Part shown: one piece after another, positions 46,570 through 58,196 of the stretch
Layout: every line of letters begins with the position of its first letter
Position numbering within the stretch: position 1 is the stretch's first letter
NCBI GenBank assembly: GCA_932521025.1
Contig: OW051470.1
Location: forward strand, 7,860,501 to 7,924,500
DNA length: 64,000 nt
Direction of reading: 5' to 3'
Origin: Oscheius onirici
Taxonomy: Eukaryota > Nematoda > Chromadorea > Rhabditida > Rhabditidae
Notes under the pieces: generated by a model
Databases searched by the model: none
Told to the model about the DNA's origin: nothing
Seen by the model: the letters and a program-made list of their open reading frames with translations, nothing else
Program-made: the position numbers and the translations under genes

Positions 46570-49500
46570 TCACACCGTGAATATTGGGTCACTGAGAGAC
46601 ATCTTCTGAAAGTAATTTTGTTTTTTTTTTCCAGAAAATGAAATGCAGTACTTTTCGTCCTTGATGCCGTATCTGCTTTTGATGTACGACAGTAATCGTT
46701 GTCGGAAACTGGACGAGCTGAGACAGAAGACGATAAAGTTGACGCTCTTTCCGACCACTACGAGGAAACTTGTCACAGCTGCTACCGTATACCTGAAAAT
46801 AGGTCAATCAGTCAGAATAAATAAGACTGACCATTGACTCTTCCAGGAACTGTTCGTAAAGTTCGGATACAGAGTATTGACGCATAGAACAACGGCTGAA
46901 GGAGCCTGTGTAATGGTAAAAGAAGTGACCACAGCACAGACTGTCACAGCCACTCGGTGTTCTGTCTTCTGCTGGAGGATCTGGAAGATTGACTATTGTC
47001 TGGTCAAGTTCAGAGAGTGCGACACAAGACAAGTGACGGTTTCTATCTCTTCCAATGTCAGTCCGACATCCTATTTCACAAGGACCAGTGCTCAAAGAAA
47101 GCAGCAACGAGACTCACTCTCTCCTTTGAGAACCGTTCTCTTCTCTGATGAACCATCTTCATTGGTCTCTAGAGAGCACCAAATTACCCCCGAACCCTCT
47201 ACTGGGCATTCTCTCACCTGATCACTGTGTCTCCGGAACAGCGTCCCTACAAGAGGAAGAGCCGCCTCGCCTGGTCGTCTCATTCTCTGAGTGACTTTTC
47301 CCAGCGAGGCGTATAAAAAGAACGATCTGAAGATTTCCATCAGCCAAATTCTCATCTCTCTTACCTCTTTTTGACGTAGTAGAACAGCATGACGTTCAGA
47401 GAGATCAGTAGAATCAAGGGCACAATAAGGACAAAGATGGCATGAGCGGCTCTCATGTACCGGACATAGGAGCGGAGAAAGACGGGCGAGAGATTGGTTC
47501 TGTTTCCGTGCCACACATCAACATCAACTGCCATACAGGTTGACAGGAGCTGCGTTCCGTTGCAGAACGTCTTGATGATACACTGATGGCTCAGATGGTT
47601 GTAGAAGGTCAGAAGGGCACAGGAGAAGACGAGTAGGATGAGACCTGAAATGACCAAGTTTCAAAGATCTCTTGGTTTTGACTGCGAACGAAAGACAAAA
47701 AAAGTCTGATAAAAAAGCACGCTACAGTAACCCAAAGTTCCATATACAGGTCGTCTAACAGAGAAAAAAAATTCCTGGTAAAATGGTTGTTAGTCTGCCC
47801 AAATGTGTGCATAAGTGTCTCGCAGGAAAGAGCAGTTCGGCTTAGTGTAGCGTTCTTTTTTAAACAGTTTATTAATAAATGAAGTGGACAGTGAGTTCTT
47901 AAATGACAGAAAGAGGTGATAAGATGGAGGGTTCAAAATCTGAGTTTTGTTCCTTGTCCTCTCACGGTTTCCTGGCTGAAGCTACTTCATTCTACCAGTA
48001 GTTTAGTTCTCTTTTGCCACACTAGACTCATATCAGATACCTCAAATGCTTCTTGACCATATACTCTTGTTTCTCGACTCTTAGTTCACTATCCTTCAAA
48101 CTGGACCGTCTTTCCTGATGTTCGCCTCATTTTCTGCTTTGCATATAGTCTGGTAGAAACACTGTAAACAGACTACTCCACAAACACAACTAAACAGACA
48201 TTCATTCTCTTGATTACTAGTTTGTTCTTCTCTCACAATCAGATTGATGACAGAGAAACAAAAGCAACAAAAGCCAGTTTCAAAGTTCCAAGTTTCCTAG
48301 TGAACTTTGTTAATTATCCTTGAGTAACTTATAAAAAGTGATTATTTTTCAAAACAAAACAAAAACTATGTAATTAACTTTAAAAAACTACTCTAGTTCA
48401 AGGGTTTCGCTGCTTCCAGAAGGTCGTCATGGCTACCGAAGCCGTCTACAGCAACTTCTACCAGTGAGTCTACTTTATTTCGAGGGTGGAGCCAAAAAAA
48501 CTGATAGAGACTGAGAGACTGGCCACTGTTGGTCTATCAACCAAGGCTTTTTCCAGAAGGATCGAGCAGAAGCAGGAAGAGTTCATCAAGCGTCTTCGTG
48601 AAGCCGTCGCCATTCCGTCCGTCTCTGCCGATCCGGCCTTCTTCCAGCACTGCGAAAAGATGGTCCAGTGGACAGAGAGCCAGATGAAGAGACTCGGCGC
48701 AACGACGGAGCTCGTCTACCCGACCAAGAAGGACAATGGCAATCCCGTACCGCCAATCCTGTTCGCGGATCTCGGTGAGGATACGAACAAGCCCACTCTG
48801 CTCATCTACGGTCATCTGGACGTGCAGCCAGCCGAGAAGGACGACGGCTGGGAGACGGAGCCTTTTGAGCTCGTAGAAAAGGACGGGAAGATGTTCGGAC
48901 GCGGCAGCAGCGACGACAAGGGGCCCGTCGTTGCCTGGATCAACGTCATTGAGATGATGCAAGAGATGAAGATTCCGATCGAGGTAAATCTCAAGTTCTG
49001 CTTCGAGTGCAAGGAGGAATCGGGGTCTGTCGGCTTGGACGAGGAGCTGGCCAAGAGGAAGGAGGTAAGTCCACTGTCCCTAACAATCAGTCTCTCTATC
49101 TATCCCTCTAACCTCGTCTGTTCCAGACCTGGCTCAAGACGGTCGACTTTACCTGCATTTCCGACAACACCTGGCTCAGCACGACCAAGCCCTGTCTCAC
49201 TTTCGGTCTCCGCGGCATCTGCTACTTCACCATCGAGGTCGTCTGTGCCGATCGCGATCTCGACTCTGTCCTCTACGGCGGGCTCGTCCAAGACGGTCTC
49301 GGAGATCTCTTCTGGATTATGGCGCAGCTGACTGACCCAGCTGGAACAGTCAACATTCCCGGTCTCGACACGATGATCGCTCCCGTGACGCCGGAGGAAA
49401 AGGAGCTCTACTCGAAGATCACCTTCGATCCCGTGGAATACCAGAAGACGGCTGGTGCTTTCGGACTGACGACTACGAACAAGACGGAGCTTCTGATGCG

Positions 49501-52044
49501 CAAATGGCGCTACCCGAGTCTGTCGCTGCATGGAATTGAGGGTGCCTACAGTGGTCCCGGCGTCAAGCACATCATTCCGGGCAAGGTCGTGGCCAAGTTT
49601 TCGATCCGTCTCGTCCCGAACATGGAGCCAAAGGCTGTCGAGGCTGCCGTCTGTCGTCACATCGAACAGACTCTGTGGCCGAAGCGTGGCAGTCCGAATC
49701 GGTGCAAAGTGACGATGATGCAGGGAGCTCCGGCCTGGCTCGGCGACTACACGGACGCCAACTATCAAGCTGGAATCCGGGCCACGAAGAGAATCTACGG
49801 AATGGAGCCGGACATGACGCGCGAGGGCGGTTCGATTCCCGTGACGCTGACCTTCCAAGAGCTCACAGGCAAGTCGGTCATGTTGCTTCCGCTCGGCGCT
49901 AGTGACGACATGGCCCACAGTCAGAATGAGAAGCTCAATCGCAGCAACTACGTCGAGGGAATGAAGCTCCTGGGAACGTATCTTCTGGAGCTGGGAGCCA
50001 AGTAGACACCACGAGAAGTAGGAATTCGGGTCAATAAAGGGGTTTTTCTATATTTCTTTTACAAACTTATCGGGCCTTGACTCATAAGTGGAGAACCGAA
50101 AAGACTTCTGACAGATCTGAGTCGTTCTCTGTTTTCAATACTGTAGAACGAGAGAGAAGTATTCAGTACTCTTACTGTTATCCACCTTTGCTCTCAATTG
50201 AACAATGACCAAGCCCTGTGTTTCTCTCATCAGAACCTTCTAATATATAGTCTGTTCAAAAAGTATAGAGCAGGGTTTGAATCGGCCCACGCCTTTTGCT
50301 TGGCTGAGTATCCAACATTTATGTGATACAACTTGCTACGCAGCTAAATTCCCGCCAATTTGATTTGAAAAGGTTCTGTAAAGCGGGCCAATTCAAAAAA
50401 TACTCTCTACATTTTGAACAGAATATGCGTGTTGTTACTTCGTATTACTGTCTGTCAGTGACTTGTACTGTCTCTGAGAAAGTTCCATTCGTTGGCTACG
50501 AGTCAAATTCTGGTACTGTAGACATTCAGTAACAACTCTCCTTGATCTGTTCAGTGCACATGTTTGGTAGAAAAGAAGCATTCTTCTGAACTTTCTTCCC
50601 TAGTTGACTCACACTTTCACAGTAAGATGCCCCAGTAGTTTCCGACTTTTTAGGAGAACATTTTTAGGAGAAATGTGCACCATTGGTGGCAGGGGGGGTC
50701 CTGTCAAACAGCCGAATCCCCCTCCAAATGTTTGTCCTTTATGACAAATGAAATATCTATCTACCTAACATCGGGAGTTTCGTTCTCTTACGTCTTCCTA
50801 GCTCTTCCTTGTGTCCTCTACTTTAACTTTTCTTGAAAAAGGTAAAGTTAGCGTCTGAATGATGAGTCAAAAGCAGACATCCGATTTTTCTAATCGAGAG
50901 ATTAGTAGCTGTTCTGGACCTGCCTTGTTCTTTCCCACCCTTTGGATGCGTCACGTGAGAAACTGACAGCTGAATATTGTTCCATACCTTCTCTCCCTCC
51001 CCATCCCATCTAAATCCATCCTTCCCCGCTCTAAATCTACGTCTTCCGTTCCTACACACCCCTATTTTGGTATAGTTTTCTTGCGGAGGAAACGAAGTTA
51101 GAGGGCGGTGCACCGAGCAACGAGATTAGATCCGAGAGGACCCCCAACACAGATTGAAAGACAACAACTCACCCGTGGCAAGGCGTCTCGAAGACGGTTT
51201 CGAAAGTCGGTGAAGAGGCCAGCGGACGCCGACGACACGCTCGAAACTCACTCCAACTACTAGCCAAATAGCCACTGCTGATGTCCAATTTGCCTAGAAT
51301 GACTAGAATTTTCTGGAAGGATTGGGTGCATACCAAGGCAATGAGGTGCATCTTGAATGGAAGATAGAACTGCCGGAAGGCTAGATTAAGGCCAATGACT
51401 TCGAAATTGGCAAGGGAGTGAGGAATGATGAGGATCAGGAAGCAGATGTCGCAGATTGCTAGACAGCAAAGGAAAATGTTGGCTCTGGAATTGATTACTG
51501 TACTCTGAATCTGTCTCAATCTCTCCCTATGTCTCTTACTGTCTCCGCTCCCTTGTGATTCTGTCTCAATGTTCAGTTACTACTATTCCTTACTGTGAAG
51601 TACTGTAACTGTGGACAGAAACTGATGTGTCTCACTCATGTCAGTTGATTCCCAGTAGGTTACGGTAGCCTACTGTCCAGATATGGGAAAGCTGTCTTTC
51701 AGCTGCCTTCATTCCCTGTGCTGTTCTTCTTCTTCGACCACCTTTACTGTCCCAGTTACTGGGAAATCTCTGTTAGTATTCTCGTCCTGATTTTCTGGTC
51801 TAGAAACTCTCTAATCCTGTACTCTGTTTTGCACTATTCACATCCCAAATACAGTACTTTTTAGACAAGAAAGAACTCACCTGGACATCATGTCATGAGA
51901 CAGAAGAACCGTAATGGTGAGAGCATTGCCAATGAGACCAAAGAAGCACAATGGTGGGAAGAGTACAGTGTAGAGGAAGGCTTCCAATGGCGATCCAGAG
52001 AGTATGAAGACTTCTTTGGGCAGACAGACGGAGGACACGTTCAT
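46570..52044 (-). CDS. Rhodopsin-class GPCR, FMRFamide-peptide-receptor-like
   Basis: Exons assemble a seven-helix receptor. N-terminus MNVSSVCLPKEVFILSGSP with an N-glycosylation site; TM1 FPPLCFFGLIGNALTITVLL; TM2 IFLCCLAICDICFLILIIPH; TM3 ANWTSAVAIWLVVGVSFERV then VGVRWPL (ERV in place of DRY); TM4 TGLILLVFSCALLTF; an extracellular loop with two Cys; TM5 AIFVLIVPLILLISLNVMLF; TM6 HRVAVTVCAVVTSFTITQAP; TM7 VTSFLVVVGKSVNFIVFCLS then SSFRQRLLSYI. The TM6 and TM7 sequences are typical of nematode FMRFamide/myosuppressin-type receptors. The ligand is unknown. The intron between TM3 and TM4 (47644-51171) is 3.5 kb and contains an entire dipeptidase gene on the other strand. The 3' end faces the APC4 3' end, 240 bp apart. 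Confidence 0.82.
48429..50005 (+). CDS. M20-family cytosolic dipeptidase (CNDP2-like) with altered His loop
   Basis: Three exons encode about 470 residues, the normal size of cytosolic non-specific dipeptidase, a dimanganese/zinc enzyme hydrolysing dipeptides. Start MATEAVYSNFYQ, then RIEQKQEEFIKRLREAVAIP. Metal and catalytic motifs present: YGHLDVQPAEKDDGWETEPF, GRGSSDDKGPVVAW, CKEESGSVGLDEEL, CISDNTWLSTTKPCLTFGLR, SLHGIEGAYSGPG, REGGSIPVTLTFQELTGKSV and DDMAHSQNEKLN. In the family the DLHSG loop supplies a His that reaches the partner subunit's active site; here it reads DLDSVLYGG, so His is Asp. Metal ligands are intact, but activity may be lost or changed. Nested in the large GPCR intron, opposite strand. 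AATAAA follows the stop by ~25 bp. Strongly G/C-ending codons. Confidence 0.88.
50252..50421. mobile_element. Small inverted-repeat element
   Basis: Ends CTGTTCAAAAAGTATAGAG and CTCTACATTTTGAACAG form imperfect ~37-bp inverted repeats around ~95 bp that include TTGGCTGAGTATCCAA, the core also present in the RPB4 promoter hairpin. Non-coding. Confidence 0.6.
50422..51171. other. Rest of GPCR intron, no gene seen
   Basis: About 750 bp between the nested dipeptidase region and the next GPCR exon. Short open frames occur but show no family resemblance or splice context. Confidence 0.4.
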
Positions 52045-53559
52045 GTTCCCATAGACTCTGGAGTACGTTGAATGAGGATGGGATCAAGAAAGAGTCATCT
52101 GATGTTGTCAATTTGCATAGAGAGGCGTGAAGAGGGGGATAAACAGCACCAAGGGCTTAAACGGGGCGAAAGGCGACGTGGATTGCGTGGATACAGAGAG
52201 AAAAAGAGTAAATATGGAAGAGGTGAGAGGGCACAGCTGGGTTCTGATCAGCTGTAGATGGACAGAGGCAGAGACTAGTAGACTGAGGGACTGAAAGGTT
52301 GAGAGTCTGGGGAACTGGAAGACTGAAGGACTGACGGAGAGACAGAGAAACTATGAGACAGATTTAAAAGATAAGAAAAGGTGAGAGGACACAGCTGTGT
52401 GGATGCTCTGATCAGCTGATAGCTGTCCCCAGCGTATTTGTGTGTACACCAAGGAGGAGGCTAATTGGCCCCTCCTCGGATTTTAGTGTTGTTTATCTCC
52501 TAGGTACTTTTCGAGCTCTTCTTCTTTCTCTCAGGGTTCAAAACACCAGAAGATGTTATTCGAAAACAGGATTGGTCAAGAGGTTCGCAAGAGCATCTAG
52601 TCGTTCAAAAAGAAGTGTAAAGTTGCTTCAGAAAGAAAAGCTCGAAACGATTAAAAATTCTTACATTTTTCAATGTCCCGTGAATATCTTGGCAATTGTT
52701 TTCTTCACCTCTTTGTTGACACTAGGCTCGTCATCTTAGCACGTCAATCCACAAATACTAACAGTTTTTGGTTGCCGCGTCCAGTCTATTCTCGTGATTT
52801 TTTTCAGAGATGTAAACTAGAAAAGATCTACCAGTTTGATAAGAGGAAGTTCAGACAACCATAAGAGTTTGTAATTCTGACTGCGAGCTGTTCTTGGACA
52901 AGCCTACAAAAAACTTACATCACAAAATATCTAGTTTAAATGAATACTGGCAATCCAACCAAGCCAAACCAAGGATTCTACCCTTCCCTAACGTCGGTAA
53001 ATTGGTAGCAGCTTGCTACGAAGTAAAGGCGTTCCTGGAAACAGGTGGCCACTGTAGAACGTTCAAACTGACTGACAAATAATTTCTTTTTCTCTCTGTT
53101 ATAGCTAAAAAAGTCAGTGCCTAGTTTTGCAAATCCTGTTAGCAAAATATACGGAGAATTGACAGCCGTTCGAGACCCTGTTAGGAAAGATAATGCGGCA
53201 AGTTGGAAATAAGGCTTGGGCTTCGGTTGAGGTACAATTCTATACCGACAATGAAGCTGATCAGCCTGATATTAAAGCTGTCTGACCATGGTATAAGCTT
53301 AGATCTGATTTGAGGTCAGATCGAAAGAAGCTGACAGGAAACAGTTGAAGCAATAGGGGGTAGAAGTTCCTCATAGTCATGAGGGGTTCAGAGCTGTTTT
53401 GAGAATTTGTCCCTATCCGCAGCAGACCTCTTGGTCCGAACTGTAGAGAAGAAAACAATAAAGAGAAAAGTCAAGTTCCAGAGACAACAGAAAACAGTAA
53501 CTGGTTACCAGAAAGAAGTGCTCAGGGAAAGTGGCAAAATCAGCACTCGAGTGGAGCAG

Positions 53560-53830
53560 ATGAATCCTCTATCTACTGGCGGACAAAGTCAACAGGCAGG
53601 GGATCCGACGTTGGGCGCACCCCCCCCCCCCCCCCCTGAACAAACGGAGCGAGATATTCGTTAGAAATGGAAGAACAGGTGGAGGGCCCTGAGGGGAGGG
53701 ACTAGTACGGAGCTCTCTCGAAGTTTTATTGAAAATTATTAGGCCGTTGATAAACGCCGCGGGCGAGAGAGACTGGCTCAACGAGATAGATACTACTAGT
53801 AGTCGGCTGGGTGGCATGTAAACACAAAGG
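53560..53830 (-). mobile_element. Possible LTR-retroelement remnant (polyadenylation signal plus primer-site-like motif)
   Basis: Read on the minus strand there is CAATAAAAC, then ~120 bp later a G run directly followed by GTGCGCCCAACGTCGGATCC, which resembles the tRNA-Lys-type primer-binding sites that follow the 5' LTR of many LTR elements. No paired LTR, gag or pol sequence was found nearby, so this is tentative. Confidence 0.25.
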
Positions 53831-54363
53831 GGGGGGGGGGGGGAGAGAGAGTACAGATCCTATCTCTGGTAGCTAGGCAAATAGAGTAAAACAGTGTTTA
53901 AGCTGAGTGTTGGATTAACACGGAACCGGAGAGAGAGAGAGAACTATAAATAACTTTGTGAAGGAGTTTGGAGAAACTTTCTAGAGAGAAATCTGGAAAT
54001 ATACGACTGGGGACAGGAAGTGTTCCCGTTTGTGGGAACAATCAACCGGATTGGAAACTGAGAACTGAAAAGAAGAGACTGAGAAATTGAGGGACTGATA
54101 GATTGAGAGGCTAAGAGAGCGATTCTGAGAGACTGGGAGACTGAGGGACAAAAGTACTAGAAAAGTCTCGGAGTATGAGAGACTGAAAGGAAGTGACTGA
54201 GACCTAGTGACTAAAAGGCTGAGAGACTAGGAGTCTGAGAGACTGAGGGACTGAGTAACTGAGTAAATGAAAGACTGGGAGACAGAGGGAAAAAGGGACT
54301 AGAAAACTGAGAGACAGAGTTTGAGTTACAGAGTTTCTGAAAAAAAAATGAGAGTCGGTCCGA

Positions 54364-54398
54364 CCCTCAGTTTATCCGACTCAGTCGGATAAACTGAG
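54364..54398. repeat. Perfect 17-bp-arm hairpin
   Basis: CCTCAGTTTATCCGACT and its exact reverse complement are separated by a single C. It sits at the end of a GAGACTGA-type repeat tract. Confidence 0.9.
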
Positions 54399-55825
54399 GA
54401 CAGTGAGATTATGAGATTTGAAAAATGCTGCAAATGAAAAAGTGCAAATGTGAGCAAACACAAACTGATGACGACATGAATTGAGAGGAATGAGTTGAAA
54501 GATGAACTTCCTCTTTGGAGACACGCTCATAGCTCAAGATTCGTCTCCGATAGACTATAGTCCGAGAAAAAAGCGCTCTTTGACTCTCTCGCCTCCCAAT
54601 TAAATGGCGTGTCTCCACGGCTAATTGCGCTGATTCGAAGTCTTCCGAACGGGACGGGAAGGGGGTTCCAATGGAGTGCTAACTTGATGAATTTGACGCT
54701 TCCGCAATGCATGATGGATGGGATGGTCATGTGGAACTCCCACTCTTGCCACTCAAAAAGTGGATTTCACAGGAACTTTGGCTTTTTGGGACAAATAGAC
54801 CCTTTTTTTTGCTCCTAAATAATAACAAAGAATACCGTAATCCTCGGTGTTATCCAAGTTCAACTGGACCTTTTTCTAGCTTCAGAAAGTGGATCAGTAC
54901 AGCTGTGTTCTCTCTCATGCTCGATGCAATTAACTTTTTTTTCTGTTCAATAATATTTGCCCCGAAAGAAACATGGTAATCATCCGTTTTTAGAAAAGTA
55001 TATAGTCAAAGGACACCTGGTCGTGATTAGTCGAGGAGAGACTAAAAAAGGTGCGCCCTTTGAAAGAGAGGGCTCGATTGAACTTGTTGAGCCGTAAATA
55101 ACGGCCGAATATGAACGCTGAGAACAGCGTTGTTTAGGGGAGGTCGGATTAGTGGAAGGGGCTGGGACACTCACATACTGAGGAACTGAGAGTCTGCGAG
55201 ACTGAGAGACTGGATGACTTGAAGACTGACAGACTGAGGAACTGAGAGACTCAGTAAAACCACTGATAATCAGAGAAGAGACTGAGAGTCTGAGGGACTG
55301 TGAGACTCAGTAACTGACAGTCTCAGGGACTAGAGACTGGGAGTCACGGATACTCAGAGAAGATGAGAGTTCGACTGGCTCAATAACTGACTGAGGGACT
55401 GACAATGAGATACTGGTAACAGGGAATGGAATCGATTTTGACTGTCCGAAGAGCCGCTCTCGTCGAAGACTTGATAAAGCGAATAAATGAAGAATGTGAT
55501 ACTGAGAGACTCAGGAACTGAGGCACTGAAGTGAGAGTCTGAGGGACTGAGAAACAGAGATGATTGTTTACGATGCACCACCAAAGGAAATCCGATTGTA
55601 TACGGGGGCAGTGTGAAGAAGTCTATTTCGGTATTATGTGCTTCTTCTATCTGATCATCGCCGATGATGGATGGCGTGAAAGAGTCAGAGATCTGGACGT
55701 GTTGAAAGCAACTCCTCCCACGGGATCCAACTGAATTAAAGACATGTTTTGTCTGCTCCCATGAATAGAAATCTTTACTTGTGGCAAGAAGAAATATGAG
55801 GTTGGCACAATTCAAAAACTCGTAA

Positions 55826-58196
55826 TCAGTAGCGGTAGGCATGGTTGTCGTACGGGGGCTGCTGCGTGTGGTGAGAGGGACTACCGTAGTAGGGATCTCG
55901 GGCCGGCTCTGGGTAATATTCGGCATGACGGTGGTCGGGAGCATAGCCGTAAGCAGAGGAGGGAGGGTAGCCTCTTTGTTGGAACTGAAAATGGTTGAGT
56001 CCATCACTGTCCCTATAACTCACATTAGCATCCATGGGAATTCCATTTTTCCTGTTGTGAATCCTCTGGAATTTGGCTATGACGATCATTAAAAGAGAGA
56101 TCTAAAGTGGAAATATATAAAGTTCACAATTATATAATCTACATGGAAAAATTGCAGGCCCAAGAAGAAGATTCCTGTAGCAATGCGGGCGAGATTGCTC
56201 TGAAGATTGTTGGGATTCACTTTGCATTTTTACTGCCAAGAAATTTTTTTCAATATTTTATGTTAAGCAAAGTTGTAGAGCAGACAAAAATCGACAACTT
56301 TGCAGAACATCGAAAAGCTTGAAAATAGTATTTTGCACTCGAAAAAAGCGTCAATAAGATATCGCTAAATACGACCAAGCTATCATCCGCTTCACTTAGT
56401 CACAGCTTTTTTCTCGTCTAAATAAAGACTTTTTGAAGTAACCTCAAGTCTCCGACCCTGTGAAAGCAGTGGTTGTGAAAATTTTGAAGAACTGTTCCTT
56501 TGAGAAGAGCAATATTTCCAAGCAAAATTAAAAATAGTAGGCGTACATTTCTCTACGGAATCTACTACATTCCTATTTTCCAACCCAGAAACTTACATAA
56601 GAGAACCAGAAGATGAAAAAGACGGAAATAAAGCCTCGAATGATCTCAATGGCCATGAGGAACATCCACGGAATCAGTAGCCACTGGTTATAGATGGCAA
56701 TTCCGATCAGAAGAGCAATGGAAGCGAGGACAATCAGCACATAGAGACAGATGTTGAAAACCAATAGGCTGTATCGATCTAATTCCGAGGTTACTGTACT
56801 TTTCAAATAAAACTCACTCGGCGCCTCATATTTCAGTTCCTCAGTGTATAAGCCGAGAGAACAGTGGTAGGAAGAAGAGTCTTCGACGACGACGACAGTG
56901 TGTCCCTGACTGAAGGTCAGCTTGCGATTTTCTGCAAATCAGCTGTGATAATCGAGGGAGAGACCTGTTTCTTCGGGAGACTAATGGCTTCTGAATGAGA
57001 GTGAACGGAAGTGATTGCATTGAGTTTTTTTGACAAGAACATTGAGTTCTTGTTTTTTTGAAGCTCGGATGGTTACATCTCCCATCAGACAGTCGAGAGA
57101 GAAAAGAAGCGGATGTACTTATAGGAAGAAGATGAACATACTTTCCAGAGAAACACAAAAAAAGAATGTTTAAATAAAAGGAAATCTCTTTGGAAATAAG
57201 AAAATGTATCGAAAGCGACAAACTCTCGGCAGACAATTTGCTAGTGACCTCTGTGCGACATGTCAAGAGTAACCCTTACATAAACGTTTCTTGTAAAATA
57301 AACCTAGGGATAACTCTTGACATGTTATACAGATATCGAAGCTAGCAAACCAGAGCCAAGTAACACAAACACAAGTAGGGCAACAGGTCAACCCGGCCTG
57401 GGTTATCATGTTTTTGTTATGATTCAGAAAGAATAGCTCAACTCGAACGAACGTTAGAGACTGGCAATATTTTAGGCTAAAAACAAACTGGACCTAATTG
57501 TTGGAATAGATTCTACTATGCGGGCAAAAAAGTGGTGTAGTTTGATTTGACAGAAACTAGTAGAGAGCCTGAAATAACTAGCCTATGTCAGTACATAGAA
57601 ATATATATAACTGGGGAAGGCTTTGTGATCAACAAAGTCTAAAATTGACCAGCTGCCTACGGACTGCCTAACAAAACTTTGCCTCTCTTGACTTATTCGA
57701 GGTTATAGACAGAATCGCATGAATAGAGAACAGCTAGAAAGTGAAATACGAAGAATTCGAAAAAAAAATCTCGATTAAGTATAAGGAAAATAATGAGAAT
57801 CAATGGGCAGTTTCTTCCCGAAAAATGAGGGTAAATCACAAAAAAAGTTCTCACCTGCTGCGAGCTTGCCCTGTGCTTCCAGTTCACAGCTTCGGAAATA
57901 GGACGAGTCTCCGTTGGCTGCAGTGTCGCTCAGACCATATCCCGCTAGGCCGGCTAACAAAGCGAATTGAATCTGAAACAGTCTCTCTATTTGATCTCTA
58001 TTTGTAAATCATCTGTTGCGCAACAAACAATCCGCAATTTGTGTCATCGGCCGATCGATCTCGCGACCAAAACCGGATCTCGTACACAAGACAACAAAAT
58101 CGCAGAACTGACCAAAGTATAGAGAGCTACGAGCAGAGTGGCCAGAGAGAGCCCACAGCAGAAGCAGGTCCTGATTTGGACCTCGACCTTAGCCAT
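55826..58196 (-). CDS. Four-helix membrane protein with C-terminal PY motifs (LAPTM-like?)
   Basis: Six exons in phase encode about 250 residues. TM1 lies near the N-terminus (MAKVEVQIRTCFCCGLSLAT then LLVALYTL), followed by IQFALLAGLAGYGLS, a lumenal or extracellular loop with two Cys (SCELEAQ, YHCSLG), then RYSLLVFNICLYVLIVLASI, ALLIGIAIY, LIPWMFLMAIEIIRGFISVF and FIFWFSYISLLMIVIAKFQ. The C-terminal cytoplasmic tail is Tyr/Pro-rich with PPSSAYGY, DPYYG and a PPxY-type QPPYDN. Four helices plus a PY-rich tail recall LAPTM-type lysosomal proteins that bind Nedd4 ubiquitin ligases, but I cannot confirm membership. The ATG at 58196 directly precedes the first helix. Confidence 0.6.

Larger units (their letters stand above)
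52045..55825. repeat. Repeat-rich gene-poor region with GAGACTGA minisatellite
   Basis: This 3.8-kb region has no convincing gene. Imperfect tandem units of about 8-16 bp built on GAGAGACTGA / GAGGGACTGA occur at roughly 52260-52360, 54060-54330, 55165-55345 and 55500-55560. There is a C run (~53620-53637) and a G run (~53830-53844), and a perfect 17-bp-arm hairpin at 54364-54398. The frames at 52440-52739 and 52894-53082 could be relics of a coding element, but I cannot identify one. Confidence 0.55.

Noticed and set aside
49100-49918. Minus-strand frame of 272 codons
   Set aside because: Antisense shadow of the dipeptidase; the plus-strand frame carries all M20 motifs.
52440-53082. Plus-strand frames as a gene
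   Set aside because: Two short frames cannot be joined by convincing splice sites and match no family.
54060-54330. CRISPR-like array
   Set aside because: Units are degenerate, contiguous and very short without unique spacers; this is a minisatellite in a eukaryotic genome.
55354-56007. Minus-strand Thr/Pro-rich frame of 217 codons overlapping the last exons of the four-helix protein
   Set aside because: Alternative frame of a Pro/Tyr-rich exon; splice phase supports the PY-motif frame instead.
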